DNA of 28,963 bases, from contig DDCH01000001.1 of the NCBI GenBank assembly GCA_002335055.1, positions 1 through 28,963 of the forward strand, given 5' to 3'. Shown piece after piece: positions 7,111 through 15,372 of this stretch. Below the pieces are notes generated by a model. The model had not been told where the DNA came from. It made no database searches and was given only the letters and a program-made list of their open reading frames with translations. Origin of the DNA: Sulfurimonas sp. UBA2011. GTDB lineage: Bacteria; Campylobacterota; Campylobacteria; Campylobacterales; Sulfurimonadaceae. The position numbers and the translations under genes are program-made. Numbering within the stretch: the first letter of the stretch is position 1; the number at the start of each line of letters is the position of its first letter.

Positions 7111-8439
7111 TTATAGTAATATATATGTAGCAAGTGCTAAAAAGCTGAAAAAGCCTACAATATCGGTAATAGTTGTTAAAATAACGGTACTTCCAATAGC
7201 AGGGTCAACATCCATTCTTTTTAAAAGAAGGGGGATACTCGCTCCAAAAAGCCCAGCAAACAAAAGGTTTATGAGCATACTCAGTGCGATAACAAGACCT
7301 AACATGGACGTATCAAACCATACTGCGGCGATAATTCCTATTATTATAGCGAATATGAGACCATTTACAAGGGCGATGATTAGTTCTTTTTTTATAATAC
7401 GCATAGCATCACCCTTAGAAATATCTCCAAGGGCAAGTTGACGCACAACTACAGTAAGACTTTGTGTTCCTGCATTACCACCCATAGAAGCAACTATCGG
7501 CATTAAAACTGCAAGTGCTACCATACTTTGCAGAGTATCAGCGAAAAGACCTATAACAAGAGAGGCTATTATAGCTGTGAGAAGGTTAAAAGCTAACCAA
7601 GTTGCACGTTTTCGTCCAGCTGGAAGTATCTCTTCATCTTCTTCAGCCTCATCATTCACTCCAGCAAGATTATACATCTGCTCAGTGGCATGCTCGTTAA
7701 TGATGTCATAAATATCATCTGAGGTAATACGACCAAGTAAGACACCGTAAGCATTTACAATAGCTAACACTCCAAGGTCATACTCTTCGAAAACATGTAC
7801 GACTTCTTTTATATCATCCGTATCTATGGCTTTAATAGGCTCAAAACTCTCTTCACTTGTATCTATGTTTTGTATAACTGTTTTAGAAAAGTCAAAAATA
7901 AGTAGGTCATCTAAACCTACAGCATATCTTAGTTTTTTATCTTCATCGGTGATGAAGAGGTTTTGCACATTTTCAACTTTATTCTCTTTACGAAGTGTTG
8001 CAAAGCGCTTGATGACATCTTGTACTATCTCATTTTTATAGGCTGTGAAGAGTTCGAGTTGCATATGAGAACCTGCTTGATCTTCATCATATGTTTTGAG
8101 TTTTTGTATCTCTTCTTGGTCATCTACATGTAAGTTGAGAAAAACTTGACTTGCTACATTTTTATCAAGTTCTTCAAGCTCTTGCATAAACTCTGCTTGA
8201 TCATCAGACTCTAGTTCTGTAACAGCATGGGAAAGTTCATCTACACTTAAGTTTTCTACAACATCATCAAAGTATCTATCAGGAAGGGATAAAGCGACAT
8301 CTCCAACTAGATTCTTTGGTACAAGTTTAATGGCATCAGAAAATTCTTTATCACTTAAAGTCTTTAAAATTTTAGCAATATCAGTAGGGTGCATATCACC
8401 TATTTCGTGAGCATTTAGGTAGTCTAGTAGTTGATTCAT
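7111..8439 (-). CDS. mgtE: Magnesium transporter MgtE
   Basis: A 442-residue homodimeric Mg2+ channel. The acidic MgtE N domain covers about residues 1-130 (HPTDIAKILKTL, then ELESDDQAEFMQEL and LHVDDQEEIQKL). A CBS pair lies at about 135-255 (AVGLDDLLIFD, LGVLAIVNAYGVLLGRITSDD). Five membrane helices fill about 275-442, including the conserved PIVASMGGNAGTQSLTVVVRQ. Domain order and length are those of the family; the N and CBS domains act as the Mg2+-sensing gate. ATG 8439 has no SD but lies 7 bases after TATAAT, so the mRNA may be leaderless. The second gene of the unit is the CNNM protein, so uptake and possible efflux or sensing are encoded together. Confidence 0.94.
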   Translation of the reverse strand: MNQLLDYLNAHEIGDMHPTDIAKILKTLSDKEFSDAIKLVPKNLVGDVALSLPDRYFDDVVENLSVDELSHAVTELESDDQAEFMQELEELDKNVASQVFLNLHVDDQEEIQKLKTYDEDQAGSHMQLELFTAYKNEIVQDVIKRFATLRKENKVENVQNLFITDEDKKLRYAVGLDDLLIFDFSKTVIQNIDTSEESFEPIKAIDTDDIKEVVHVFEEYDLGVLAIVNAYGVLLGRITSDDIYDIINEHATEQMYNLAGVNDEAEEDEEILPAGRKRATWLAFNLLTAIIASLVIGLFADTLQSMVALAVLMPIVASMGGNAGTQSLTVVVRQLALGDISKGDAMRIIKKELIIALVNGLIFAIIIGIIAAVWFDTSMLGLVIALSMLINLLFAGLFGASIPLLLKRMDVDPAIGSTVILTTITDIVGFFSFLALATYILL

Positions 8440-8446
8440 AAGTGCA

Positions 8447-8452
8447 ATTATA
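8447..8452 (-). promoter_or_regulatory. -10 box of mgtE, possible leaderless transcript
   Basis: TATAAT on the minus strand is followed by seven bases and then the mgtE ATG. Initiation 7-8 bases beyond a -10 box would fall on the start codon. No Shine-Dalgarno sequence is present between them. It lies 33 bases from the divergent -10 box at 8486-8491. Inference from spacing only. Confidence 0.45.
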
Positions 8453-8485
8453 TCTAATTAAACAAACAAATATAAGATAAGTAGC

Positions 8486-8515
8486 TATAATACTTATGTC
8501 TAGAATGTAAAGGAA
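8486..8515 (+). promoter_or_regulatory. -10 box and Shine-Dalgarno of the ThDP enzyme operon
   Basis: TATAAT at 8486-8491 and AAAGGA at 8510-8515 precede the ATG at 8521 with standard spacing, giving a leader of about 23 nt. No convincing -35 box is seen, as usual for this phylum. The site is divergent from the mgtE promoter. Confidence 0.55.
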
Positions 8516-8520
8516 AGATC

Positions 8521-10167
8521 ATGAAAGCTTCAGACCTATTTGTAAAAGCATTAGAGAATGAGGGTGTTGAATATATATTTGGAATTCCAGGGGAAGAAAA
8601 CTTAGATTTTTTGGAATCGCTGAGAACATCAAGTATAAAACTTATACTTACTCGTCATGAACAAGGAGCAGGTTTTATGGCTGCAACTTATGGAAGACTT
8701 ACGGGTAGAGTTGGTGTATGTTTATCAACTCTTGGTCCAGGAGCTACAAACTTTGCAACACCAGCAGCTTATGCACAACTAGGTGGTATGCCTATGATGA
8801 TGATAACTGGACAAAAACCAATTAAACAGTCTAAACAGGGTCGTTTTCAAATTGTTGATATTGTAAGTATGTTTGCACCAGTTACAAAATACTCTAAGCA
8901 AGTCTCTAATGGAAATAATATTCCAGCTATGGTTAGAGATGCTTTTAAAATCGCAACTACAGAGAGACCGGGTGCAGTTTTAATTGAACTACCTGAAGAT
9001 ATAGCAAGTGAAGAGGTAAGAGATAATATTTATCCTGTCCAAAAATTTCGATATCCAGTACCTTCACCTAGTTCTCTTAGAGATGCTGCAAGTATGATCC
9101 AAAAGGCAAAACAACCACTTGTACTTATTGGGGCAGGGGCAAATAGAACAAGAATTGGAGCAGCCTTAAAAAATTTCATCAATTATACAAAAATACCATT
9201 TTTCACAACACAGATGGGAAAAGGGGTAGTAGACGAGAACCATGAACTCTGTCTTGGTTGTGCAGCTTTGTCTTCAAATGACTTTGTACATTGTGCGATA
9301 GAGAAAGCAGACTTAATTATAAATATAGGACATGATATTATTGAGAAACCACCCTTTTTTATGAAGAGCTCACAAGAGGCCCAAAAAGTAATACATATAA
9401 ACTTTTTTGCCTCAGAAGTCGATGATACATACTTTCCTCAACTTGATATAGTGGGAGACATAGCATCAAGTGTTACACTATTAACAGAGCTAATAACACT
9501 TCAAGAGCATTGGGACTTTGAGTATTACATGAGGACGATTAAAGAAGTAAACTCTCACCTTTCAAAATATTCCAAGGATAAGAGGTTTCCAATACTCCCA
9601 CAAAGTGCTATACAAACTATAAGAGATATTCTTGATGATGATGATATTGTTACCCTTGATAACGGCGTGTATAAAATATGGTTTGCAAGAAACTATAAAT
9701 GTGTTAAACCAAATACAATGTTACTAGATAATGCTCTTGCAACTATGGGAGCAGGACTTCCATCAGCAATTGCTGCAAAAATGGTCTGTCCTACAAAAAG
9801 AGTAGTAGCTATTGCTGGTGATGGTGGTTTTATGATGAATTCACAAGAGTTAGAAACTGCTGTGCGTTTAAACCTTGACATTACTGTTATCATTTTAAAT
9901 GACAACTCATATGGCATGATACGATGGAAACAAGCTGGAATGGGTTTTGAAGACTTTGGATTAAACCTGAAAAATCCTGACTTTGTTGCTTATGCAAACT
10001 CTTATGGTGCAAGAGGACACAGACCAAATTCTTGTACAGAATTTAAAGAGATACTTGAGTTGTGTGTAAGTTCTAAAGGTGTTCATGTTATTGATTTAGC
10101 AGTTGATTATTCACTTAACCATGCTATTTTAAATGAACTACTTAAAAATATAAACTGTTTAGTATAA
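8521..10167 (+). CDS. Acetolactate-synthase-like ThDP-dependent enzyme of unknown substrate
   Basis: A 548-residue ThDP enzyme with the three domains of the acetohydroxyacid synthase family. The N-terminal PYR domain covers about 1-170, with catalytic E47 in LTRHEQGAGFMA. A central Rossmann-like domain follows at about 190-330. The C-terminal PP domain covers about 360-540, with the ThDP/Mg2+ motif GDGG at 433 to NDN at 460-462. Such enzymes decarboxylate a 2-oxo acid and then either release an aldehyde or ligate a second carbonyl. No regulatory small-subunit gene (ilvN) follows, unlike biosynthetic IlvB. The segment after NDN reads SYGMIRWKQ instead of the GMV-x-Q-W-Q of IlvB that sets ligation specificity. 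The partner 10 bases downstream is an aldehyde dehydrogenase, which favours decarboxylation to an aldehyde. The fold is certain, the reaction is not. Confidence 0.85.
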   Translation: MKASDLFVKALENEGVEYIFGIPGEENLDFLESLRTSSIKLILTRHEQGAGFMAATYGRLTGRVGVCLSTLGPGATNFATPAAYAQLGGMPMMMITGQKPIKQSKQGRFQIVDIVSMFAPVTKYSKQVSNGNNIPAMVRDAFKIATTERPGAVLIELPEDIASEEVRDNIYPVQKFRYPVPSPSSLRDAASMIQKAKQPLVLIGAGANRTRIGAALKNFINYTKIPFFTTQMGKGVVDENHELCLGCAALSSNDFVHCAIEKADLIINIGHDIIEKPPFFMKSSQEAQKVIHINFFASEVDDTYFPQLDIVGDIASSVTLLTELITLQEHWDFEYYMRTIKEVNSHLSKYSKDKRFPILPQSAIQTIRDILDDDDIVTLDNGVYKIWFARNYKCVKPNTMLLDNALATMGAGLPSAIAAKMVCPTKRVVAIAGDGGFMMNSQELETAVRLNLDITVIILNDNSYGMIRWKQAGMGFEDFGLNLKNPDFVAYANSYGARGHRPNSCTEFKEILELCVSSKGVHVIDLAVDYSLNHAILNELLKNINCLV

Positions 10168-10177
10168 AGGATTTGGT

Positions 10178-11575
10178 ATGAAAAAGATAGATGTACACTC
10201 TCCGTTTGACAATAGTGTAGTAGGCAATGTTCCCTTTTACAATATGGATGAAGTAAAAAGCATGATAAATGTAGCACATGAAACTTTTTATAATAAAAAA
10301 AAGAGTTTGCCAAGGTATAAACGAGTAGAAATTTTAGAAAAGCTTGTAGATATACTCTCTTCGCAAAAAGATGCTTTAATAAAACTCTGTGCAAGTGAAG
10401 GTGGAAAACCATGGGCTGACTCAAAAGTTGAGGTTGAACGTGGTATCAATGGTGTAAAAATAACTATTGAAGCACTTAATGCGCTTGAAGGAAAAGAAGT
10501 TGCAATGGGGCATACTCTTAGTAGTGCTAACCGTATGGCCTTTACATTTAAAGAACCTATAGGGGTCGTCGCCGCAATCTCTGCTTTTAATCATCCCTTT
10601 AACCTTGCTATCCATCAGATAATACCGGCTATCGCAGTTGGCTGTAGTGTTGTTATAAAACCTGCATTGCAAACGCCACTCTCTGCATTTAGACTCTGTG
10701 AATTACTTAAAGAGGCTGGTTTACCTGAGGGCTGGGCTACTGCTGCAGTATGTGATAAGGAAGCAGCTGAATTACTTGCAACATCACCAAAAATAAGCTT
10801 TTTAACATTTATAGGTTCAGGCACTGTCGGTTGGTACTTAAACTCTAAGGTGGTGCAAGGTACAAGAGTAGCACTTGAACATGGGGGTGTGGCCCCTGTT
10901 ATAGTTGAAGCTGATGCAGATATAGATGAACTTATACCTTCTATTGGTAAGGGTGGTTTTTACCATGCTGGTCAAGTCTGTGTATCGGTACAAAGAGTGT
11001 ATGTTCATAGCTCTATCGTTGATGAGGTGGCATCGAAACTTACTGAGTATGCAAAGAGGCTAAAAGTGGGTAACCAACTAGATGAGACAACAGAAGTTGG
11101 ACCACTTATCAACAACAAAGAAGTTGATAGAGTAGAGTCATGGGTACTTGAAGCTAAAGAATCAGGTGCGACAATATTAACTGGGGGAAAGAGAATATCT
11201 GACTCTTGTTACGAGCCTACTGTTATTCTTAACCCAAGCGATGATACATTAGTCTCTCAAAAAGAGGTTTTTGGTCCTGTAGTTTGTGTCTACTCTTACG
11301 AGAATATAGATGAAGCGATAAAAAGAGCAAATGCACTTGATGTATCTTTTCAAGCAGCTATTTTTACAAACAATATAGACACTGCATTTAAAGCAGTAGG
11401 AGAGTTAAATGCAACAGCTGTAATGGTAAATGATCATACTGCATTTAGAGTGGACTGGATGCCATTTGGTGGAGCGAAAAAAAGTGGACTAGGCATGGGT
11501 GGAATACACCACTCCATGCAAGAGATGACAAATGAGAAAATGATGGTCTTTAAATCAAAGTCTATACTAAGATAG
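10178..11575 (+). CDS. NAD(P)+-dependent aldehyde dehydrogenase
   Basis: A 465-residue ALDH that oxidises an aldehyde to an acid. All catalytic residues are in place: N138 in SAFNHPFNL, K161 in VVIKPA, the coenzyme loop GSGTVG at 213-218, general base E234 in ALEHGG, and nucleophile C268 in HAGQVCVSVQRVYVH. The EHGG and GQVC-x-SVQR style resembles the lactaldehyde/succinate-semialdehyde-like ALDH subgroups rather than betaine aldehyde dehydrogenases; that placement is from memory. AAAGGA at 10167-10172 overlaps the end of the ThDP enzyme gene, and the 10-base gap marks a two-gene operon. The likely job is to oxidise the aldehyde made by the upstream enzyme. The substrate is unknown. Confidence 0.9.
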   Translation: MKKIDVHSPFDNSVVGNVPFYNMDEVKSMINVAHETFYNKKKSLPRYKRVEILEKLVDILSSQKDALIKLCASEGGKPWADSKVEVERGINGVKITIEALNALEGKEVAMGHTLSSANRMAFTFKEPIGVVAAISAFNHPFNLAIHQIIPAIAVGCSVVIKPALQTPLSAFRLCELLKEAGLPEGWATAAVCDKEAAELLATSPKISFLTFIGSGTVGWYLNSKVVQGTRVALEHGGVAPVIVEADADIDELIPSIGKGGFYHAGQVCVSVQRVYVHSSIVDEVASKLTEYAKRLKVGNQLDETTEVGPLINNKEVDRVESWVLEAKESGATILTGGKRISDSCYEPTVILNPSDDTLVSQKEVFGPVVCVYSYENIDEAIKRANALDVSFQAAIFTNNIDTAFKAVGELNATAVMVNDHTAFRVDWMPFGGAKKSGLGMGGIHHSMQEMTNEKMMVFKSKSILR

Positions 11576-11577
11576 AA

Positions 11578-11742
11578 TCATAATAAACGTGATTCTTCCT
11601 TGTTGTCGATAATCATTAAAAGTGCAGGTAATGCAACCAAATCAACTACTACTGCGATAATAAGTGCGGATGCAGTTACCACTCCAAAGTGGTAGTTAGG
11701 GTTAAAGTTACTAAAAACAAAAACTAAAAATGCGAATATATT
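11578..11742 (-). pseudogene. 3' stump of an RND-family exporter
   Basis: A leftward frame ending at TGA 11578-11580 encodes about 55 residues: NIFAFLVFVFSNFNPNYHFG, then VVTASALIIAVVVDLVALPA, LLMIIDNKEESRLL. This is the end of an RND/MMPL-type transporter: the SNFNPN-x-x-FG turn between the last two helices and the final helix with a conserved D and LPALL. No start codon or upstream part of the pump remains; the frame runs straight into the tetR stump on the other strand. A full RND pump has 800-1000 residues. Homology is read by eye but the helix signature is distinctive. Confidence 0.65.
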
Positions 11743-11746
11743 AAAA

Positions 11747-11911
11747 AAAGATGATGCATTTATGCAGGCAACTGTTATGTGGTCGATGCTTCATGGACTC
11801 TCTAACCTTCTTATCGATGGTCATGTTCACATCGTTGACAATATAGATACACTTTTTGAGTTAAGTTTTAAAACTCTTATCAGTGGAATTGCTTTAGACT
11901 TAAGTGAGTAG
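11747..11911 (+). pseudogene. 3' stump of a TetR-family regulator
   Basis: A rightward frame closed by TAG at 11909-11911 encodes DAFMQATVMWSMLHGLSNLL, then IDGHVHI and a short C-terminal helix ending ISGIALDLSE. The MWSMLHGL-x-NLLIDG segment is the characteristic ligand-domain helix (WHG-type) of TetR repressors. The DNA-binding HTH and first half of the regulator are missing, so it cannot function. It abuts the RND pump stump in back-to-back orientation, as expected if a divergent tetR/pump locus lost its central part. With the RND stump, this accounts for the otherwise gene-free stretch 11576-11926. Confidence 0.6.
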
Positions 11912-11934
11912 TTCTTTAGACAAATACTAAAGAA
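11912..11934. terminator. Perfect 8-bp hairpin between the tetR stump and AMIN gene
   Basis: TTCTTTAG at 11912-11919 and CTAAAGAA at 11927-11934 form a perfect 8-bp stem around a 7-base loop. The right arm contains the stop codon of the leftward AMIN gene. There is no long T-tract on either side, so intrinsic termination may be weak; it may instead protect mRNA 3' ends. Confidence 0.45.
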
Positions 11935-12568
11935 GGGTAAAAGAGTAACCGTTCTTTATATGTACTTTTTTGTATCGGTACAGCCCATCTAACTCTATTA
12001 CAACACGGTAATAACCTTTATGGTTTCCAAGTTTTATTTTTTTAATGATACTTTTTGTATCTATATTTTTCTCATAACTTCTTATATTGATATCGCGCTT
12101 AAAGTCACAGACAATTCTATGTGGTTTTGTGAGTAGAAAGTTTCGAAGCATTTTATCTTTTGTTATTAAGTCAAACTGTTTTTTATTTGCATATAAAGAT
12201 ATAAAAGATAAAGAAGCGAGTTTAGTTAAAGGTTCACTTGTTTTAGGAAGTACTTTAGCATTTGGTCTTTTTTTATCTCCCCCAATATTTTGAGAAACAA
12301 AAATTGGTAGATGCCAGTCAACACTATTACCAAGCAACTCTTTTTTACTAACAACAGAACCATCTAAGTTTTTATAAGTAATAGTGACACTCTCTAGTGT
12401 TCTTGCAGTTGATGGAAGCGTGAGTGTTGCTCTCTTTAATGGTTCAATTTTGGAAACTTTATTTGTACTAAAAGAGATGTCAGTTTCATTTTTTGAAGGG
12501 AAAAAAGGGTTTTGGCGGGCATTTAAAGAACTTATCAATACAAGACAAATTACTAAAAGTTTTATCAT
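11927..12568 (-). CDS. AMIN-domain periplasmic protein
   Basis: A 213-residue exported protein. Residues 1-17 form a signal peptide (MIKLLVICLVLISSLNA). A low-complexity and beta-rich middle follows, and an AMIN domain lies at about 115-213, with HRIVCDFKRD, IKKIKLGNHKGYYRVVIELD and a final KNGYSFTLL. AMIN domains bind peptidoglycan or envelope structures and localise amidases and secretins; here no catalytic domain is attached, so it is probably a wall-targeting or accessory protein. It is the last gene of a leftward group (recA, eno, FtsB-like, AMIN) and starts 48 bases after the FtsB-like gene. A role at the division site would fit that neighbour but is inferred. Confidence 0.8.
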   Translation of the reverse strand: MIKLLVICLVLISSLNARQNPFFPSKNETDISFSTNKVSKIEPLKRATLTLPSTARTLESVTITYKNLDGSVVSKKELLGNSVDWHLPIFVSQNIGGDKKRPNAKVLPKTSEPLTKLASLSFISLYANKKQFDLITKDKMLRNFLLTKPHRIVCDFKRDINIRSYEKNIDTKSIIKKIKLGNHKGYYRVVIELDGLYRYKKVHIKNGYSFTLL

Positions 12569-12616
12569 ATGTATTTGCCTTATTTTATTTCTAAGTATTA
12601 TAGCAAATTAAAAGAT

Positions 12617-12895
12617 TTATTGTGCACTTATCTCTTTGAGTTCAAAGTATTCGCGTTGTAAGTCAGCATTTTCAAGTTTGAGTCTTGAAACTTCATCATA
12701 TAAATAAACCTGATAATCTTGTAAACCAAAAAGAATTTCTAAAGAGGATGTTCCATAGAGTAGAATGCCAAGATAAATACCAAGGATTACTACTATAGAG
12801 AGGAGAAAAAAGAACTTTTTAAGAGAGAGACCAAGATGCTTCTGCGTCACACTCTCACTTACATCAATCTCTTCAAATAGTTCTTCATTTTGCAT
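12617..12895 (-). CDS. FtsB/DivIC-like septum formation initiator protein
   Basis: A 92-residue bitopic protein. It has a short acidic cytoplasmic N-terminus (about 1-27), one membrane helix (FFFLLSIVVILGIYLGILLYG, about 28-48), the ILFGLQDY turn seen after the helix in FtsB-like proteins, and a coiled coil (about 60-92, DEVSRLKLENADLQREYFEL). FtsB works with FtsL and FtsQ in the divisome. Size and layout fit; no sequence motif is uniquely diagnostic. It is 16 bases downstream of eno, the same neighbour that ftsB has in many Proteobacteria, which strengthens the call. The next gene encodes an AMIN protein, also envelope-directed. Confidence 0.75.
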   Translation of the reverse strand: MQNEELFEEIDVSESVTQKHLGLSLKKFFFLLSIVVILGIYLGILLYGTSSLEILFGLQDYQVYLYDEVSRLKLENADLQREYFELKEISAQ

Positions 12896-12911
12896 AGTTT
12901 AAACTCTATAC

Positions 12912-14180
12912 TTAGTTAAAAAGTGCAGCACCTAAGTACTCACCGTATACAACTTCATTCTCTATCTCAAGTAATCGGTTGTATTTAGCAGTTCTCTCAC
13001 CACGTGCAGTTGAACCAGTTTTAATCTGGCCACAGTTAAGTGCAACAGCGAAGTCTGCGATAAAGGCATCTTCACTCTCACCTGAACGGTGACTCATTAC
13101 ACAAGTATAACCATTTCTTTGCGCTAAACGCACAGTTTGCATAGTCTCAGAAACTGAACCGATTTGGTTTGGTTTAATTAGAATAGAGTTAGCGATGCCT
13201 TCTCTGATTCCTCTTGAAAGAATATTTACATTTGTAACAAAAAGGTCATCACCAACGATTTGAATCTTATCGCCGAGTTTCTCAGTCATAAGTTTAAAAC
13301 CAGCCCAGTCATCTTCATCTAAACCATCTTCAATAGATACAATAGGGTACTTAGAACATAGGTCAACATAATAGTCAACTAACTCTGCAGATGTAACAGT
13401 ACGATTTTCAGAGTCAAGTTTATAGCCACCATCTTCTGCACGAATTTCAGATGCAGCAACATCTAAGGCAATACCGATTTGCTCACCAGCTTTATAGCCA
13501 GCAGCTTCGATCGCTTCAATAATAATCTGTATCGGCTCTTCGTTAGAGCTTAAATCTGGAGCAAATCCACCCTCATCACCTAACGCAGTGTTATGGTTTT
13601 TAGCTTTTAAGATACCTTTTAAAGTATGATAAATTTCAGCAGATGCTCTTAATCCTTCTGCAAAATCTTCAAAGCCAAGAGGAACGATCATATACTCTTG
13701 AAAATCAACACTATTATCAGCATGGCTTCCACCATTAATGATGTTTAGCATTGGAGTAGGAATAGTCATAGCATTTGCACCACCGAGGTAACGGTAAAGT
13801 GGCATACCAAGAGATTTTGCAGCTGCACGTGCTACTGCCATAGAAACACCAAGTACAGCATTTGCACCAAGTTTACCGTAGTTTTCAGTACCATCAACTT
13901 CTTTCATCGTAGCATCAATTACGGCTTGGTTAAAAGGAGAAAGACCGATGATAGCATCAGAGATTTCATTGTTAACATGACCAACTGCTTTTAAAACACC
14001 CTTGCCCATATAACGCTCATCACCATCACGAAGCTCTAAAGCCTCACGTTTTCCAGTACTTGCACCTGAAGGTACAATAGCACTCTCTATTGTTCCATCA
14101 CTAAGTTCTACTGTTGCTTTTACTGTTGGATTACCACGTGAATCCATTACTTCTATTGCGCTTACACTATCTATAAACAT
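12912..14180 (-). CDS. eno: Enolase
   Basis: Interconverts 2-phosphoglycerate and phosphoenolpyruvate in the cytoplasm; also part of the RNA degradosome in some bacteria. At 422 residues it is full length. Signatures are SGASTGKREALELRD near 39, the catalytic glutamate in ALGDEGGFAPDL near 200, Mg2+ ligands in VSIEDGLDEDDW and GDDLFVTN, the catalytic lysine in SILIKPNQIGS, and SHRSGESEDAFIADFAV with KTGSTARGERTAKYN toward the end. The SD AAAAGG lies about 9 bases before the ATG. It is 81 bases downstream of recA and 16 bases upstream of the FtsB-like gene. Identification is secure. Confidence 0.97.
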   Translation of the reverse strand: MFIDSVSAIEVMDSRGNPTVKATVELSDGTIESAIVPSGASTGKREALELRDGDERYMGKGVLKAVGHVNNEISDAIIGLSPFNQAVIDATMKEVDGTENYGKLGANAVLGVSMAVARAAAKSLGMPLYRYLGGANAMTIPTPMLNIINGGSHADNSVDFQEYMIVPLGFEDFAEGLRASAEIYHTLKGILKAKNHNTALGDEGGFAPDLSSNEEPIQIIIEAIEAAGYKAGEQIGIALDVAASEIRAEDGGYKLDSENRTVTSAELVDYYVDLCSKYPIVSIEDGLDEDDWAGFKLMTEKLGDKIQIVGDDLFVTNVNILSRGIREGIANSILIKPNQIGSVSETMQTVRLAQRNGYTCVMSHRSGESEDAFIADFAVALNCGQIKTGSTARGERTAKYNRLLEIENEVVYGEYLGAALFN

Positions 14181-14261
14181 ATATTTGCCTTTTATGATTT
14201 ATTCAAATTTTATAAAAATAATTCTATTTTTTTGGCATTTTACCCAAATTTCACTAAATTT

Positions 14262-15308
14262 TTAGTTATTTTCTGCATCTGAATCTGCAATAGAAGCTGT
14301 ATCCATAACCATAATATCAGAGATACCCATTGCTACTTTGATTTTATTTTCTATTTCAGTAGCTAATTCTGGTTCATCTTTAAACATTTGCTTAACATTT
14401 TCACGACCTTGACCTAGTTTTTTGTCTTCATATGCAAACCAAGCACCAGCCTTGTCAATTACATCAAGTTTTACACCATAATCAACTAACTCACCCTCTT
14501 TAGAGATACCCTCTCCAAACATAATGTCAAACTCTGCTTGACGAAATGGAGGCGCTACTTTATTTTTAATTACTTTTGCTTTAACACGGTTTCCAATAAC
14601 ATTTTCACCTTGTTTAAGTGAAGCAATACGACGAACATCAATACGAACAGAAGCATAAAACTTCAGTGCATTTCCACCAGTTGTAGTCTCAGGAGAGCCA
14701 TAACCCATCATTCCAATCTTCATACGAAGTTGATTGATGAAAATAACAGTACAGTTCATCTTAGATAGAACTGCTGTTAATTTACGTAGTGCTTTACTCA
14801 TTAAGCGAGCTTGAAGCCCAACTTGTTGATCACTCATCTCACCTTCTAGCTCCACTTTTGGTGTAAGTGCTGCTACAGAATCGATGATAATTAAATCAAC
14901 TGCACCACTTCTTGCAATAGTTTCAACAATGTCTAGAGCTTGTTCACCATAGTCAGGTTGAGAAACAAGTAAGTTTTCTACATCTACACCAAGATTTTTA
15001 GCATATACAACATCCAAAGCATGCTCAGCATCTATAAATGCACATACTCCACCTGTCTTTTGGCATTCTGCTGTTATTTGAAGTGCTAAAGTTGTTTTAC
15101 CAGAACTTTCAGGTCCATATATCTCTACAACACGTCCTTGTGGAATACCACCTATTCCAAGAGCTAAGTCAAGCCCAATAGAACCTGTACTTATTGATTG
15201 CATAGGTTGGATATCTTTATCCCCAAGACGCATTAAAGAACCTTTTCCAAATGCTTTATCTATTTGCTTCATTGCTAGGTCTAGTGCTTTTTGTTTGTTT
15301 GCATCCAT
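14262..15308 (-). CDS. recA: Recombinase RecA
   Basis: An ATP-dependent strand-exchange protein and SOS co-protease, 348 residues, full length. The Walker A motif GPESSGKTT lies at residues 65-73, the Walker B-like LIIIDSVAALTPK near 140, loop L1 IGMMGYGSPETTTGGNALKFY near 195-215, and NRVKAKVIKNKVAPPFRQAEF after it. The C-terminal tail is acidic (DTASIADSDAENN), as in other RecAs. TATAAT at 15339-15344 and an AAGAGAG SD precede the start. No LexA-type operator was recognised upstream, in keeping with the absence of LexA from most of this phylum. First gene of the recA-eno group. Confidence 0.98.
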   Translation of the reverse strand: MDANKQKALDLAMKQIDKAFGKGSLMRLGDKDIQPMQSISTGSIGLDLALGIGGIPQGRVVEIYGPESSGKTTLALQITAECQKTGGVCAFIDAEHALDVVYAKNLGVDVENLLVSQPDYGEQALDIVETIARSGAVDLIIIDSVAALTPKVELEGEMSDQQVGLQARLMSKALRKLTAVLSKMNCTVIFINQLRMKIGMMGYGSPETTTGGNALKFYASVRIDVRRIASLKQGENVIGNRVKAKVIKNKVAPPFRQAEFDIMFGEGISKEGELVDYGVKLDVIDKAGAWFAYEDKKLGQGRENVKQMFKDEPELATEIENKIKVAMGISDIMVMDTASIADSDAENN

Positions 15309-15338
15309 CTTGGGCTCTCTTGTTTTAAATTTTGAAGA

Positions 15339-15344
15339 ATTATA
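15339..15344 (-). promoter_or_regulatory. -10 box of recA
   Basis: TATAAT on the minus strand, 30 bases upstream of the recA start codon. It predicts a leader of about 24 nt containing the AAGAGAG SD. No -35 box stands out. Confidence 0.5.
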
Positions 15345-15372
15345 TGTTTATTTTTAGAAGTATATTGAAAAT

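Noticed and set aside
15309..15372. LexA-type SOS box upstream of recA
   Set aside because: No CTG-N10-CAG or related palindrome was found; only the -10 box is supported.
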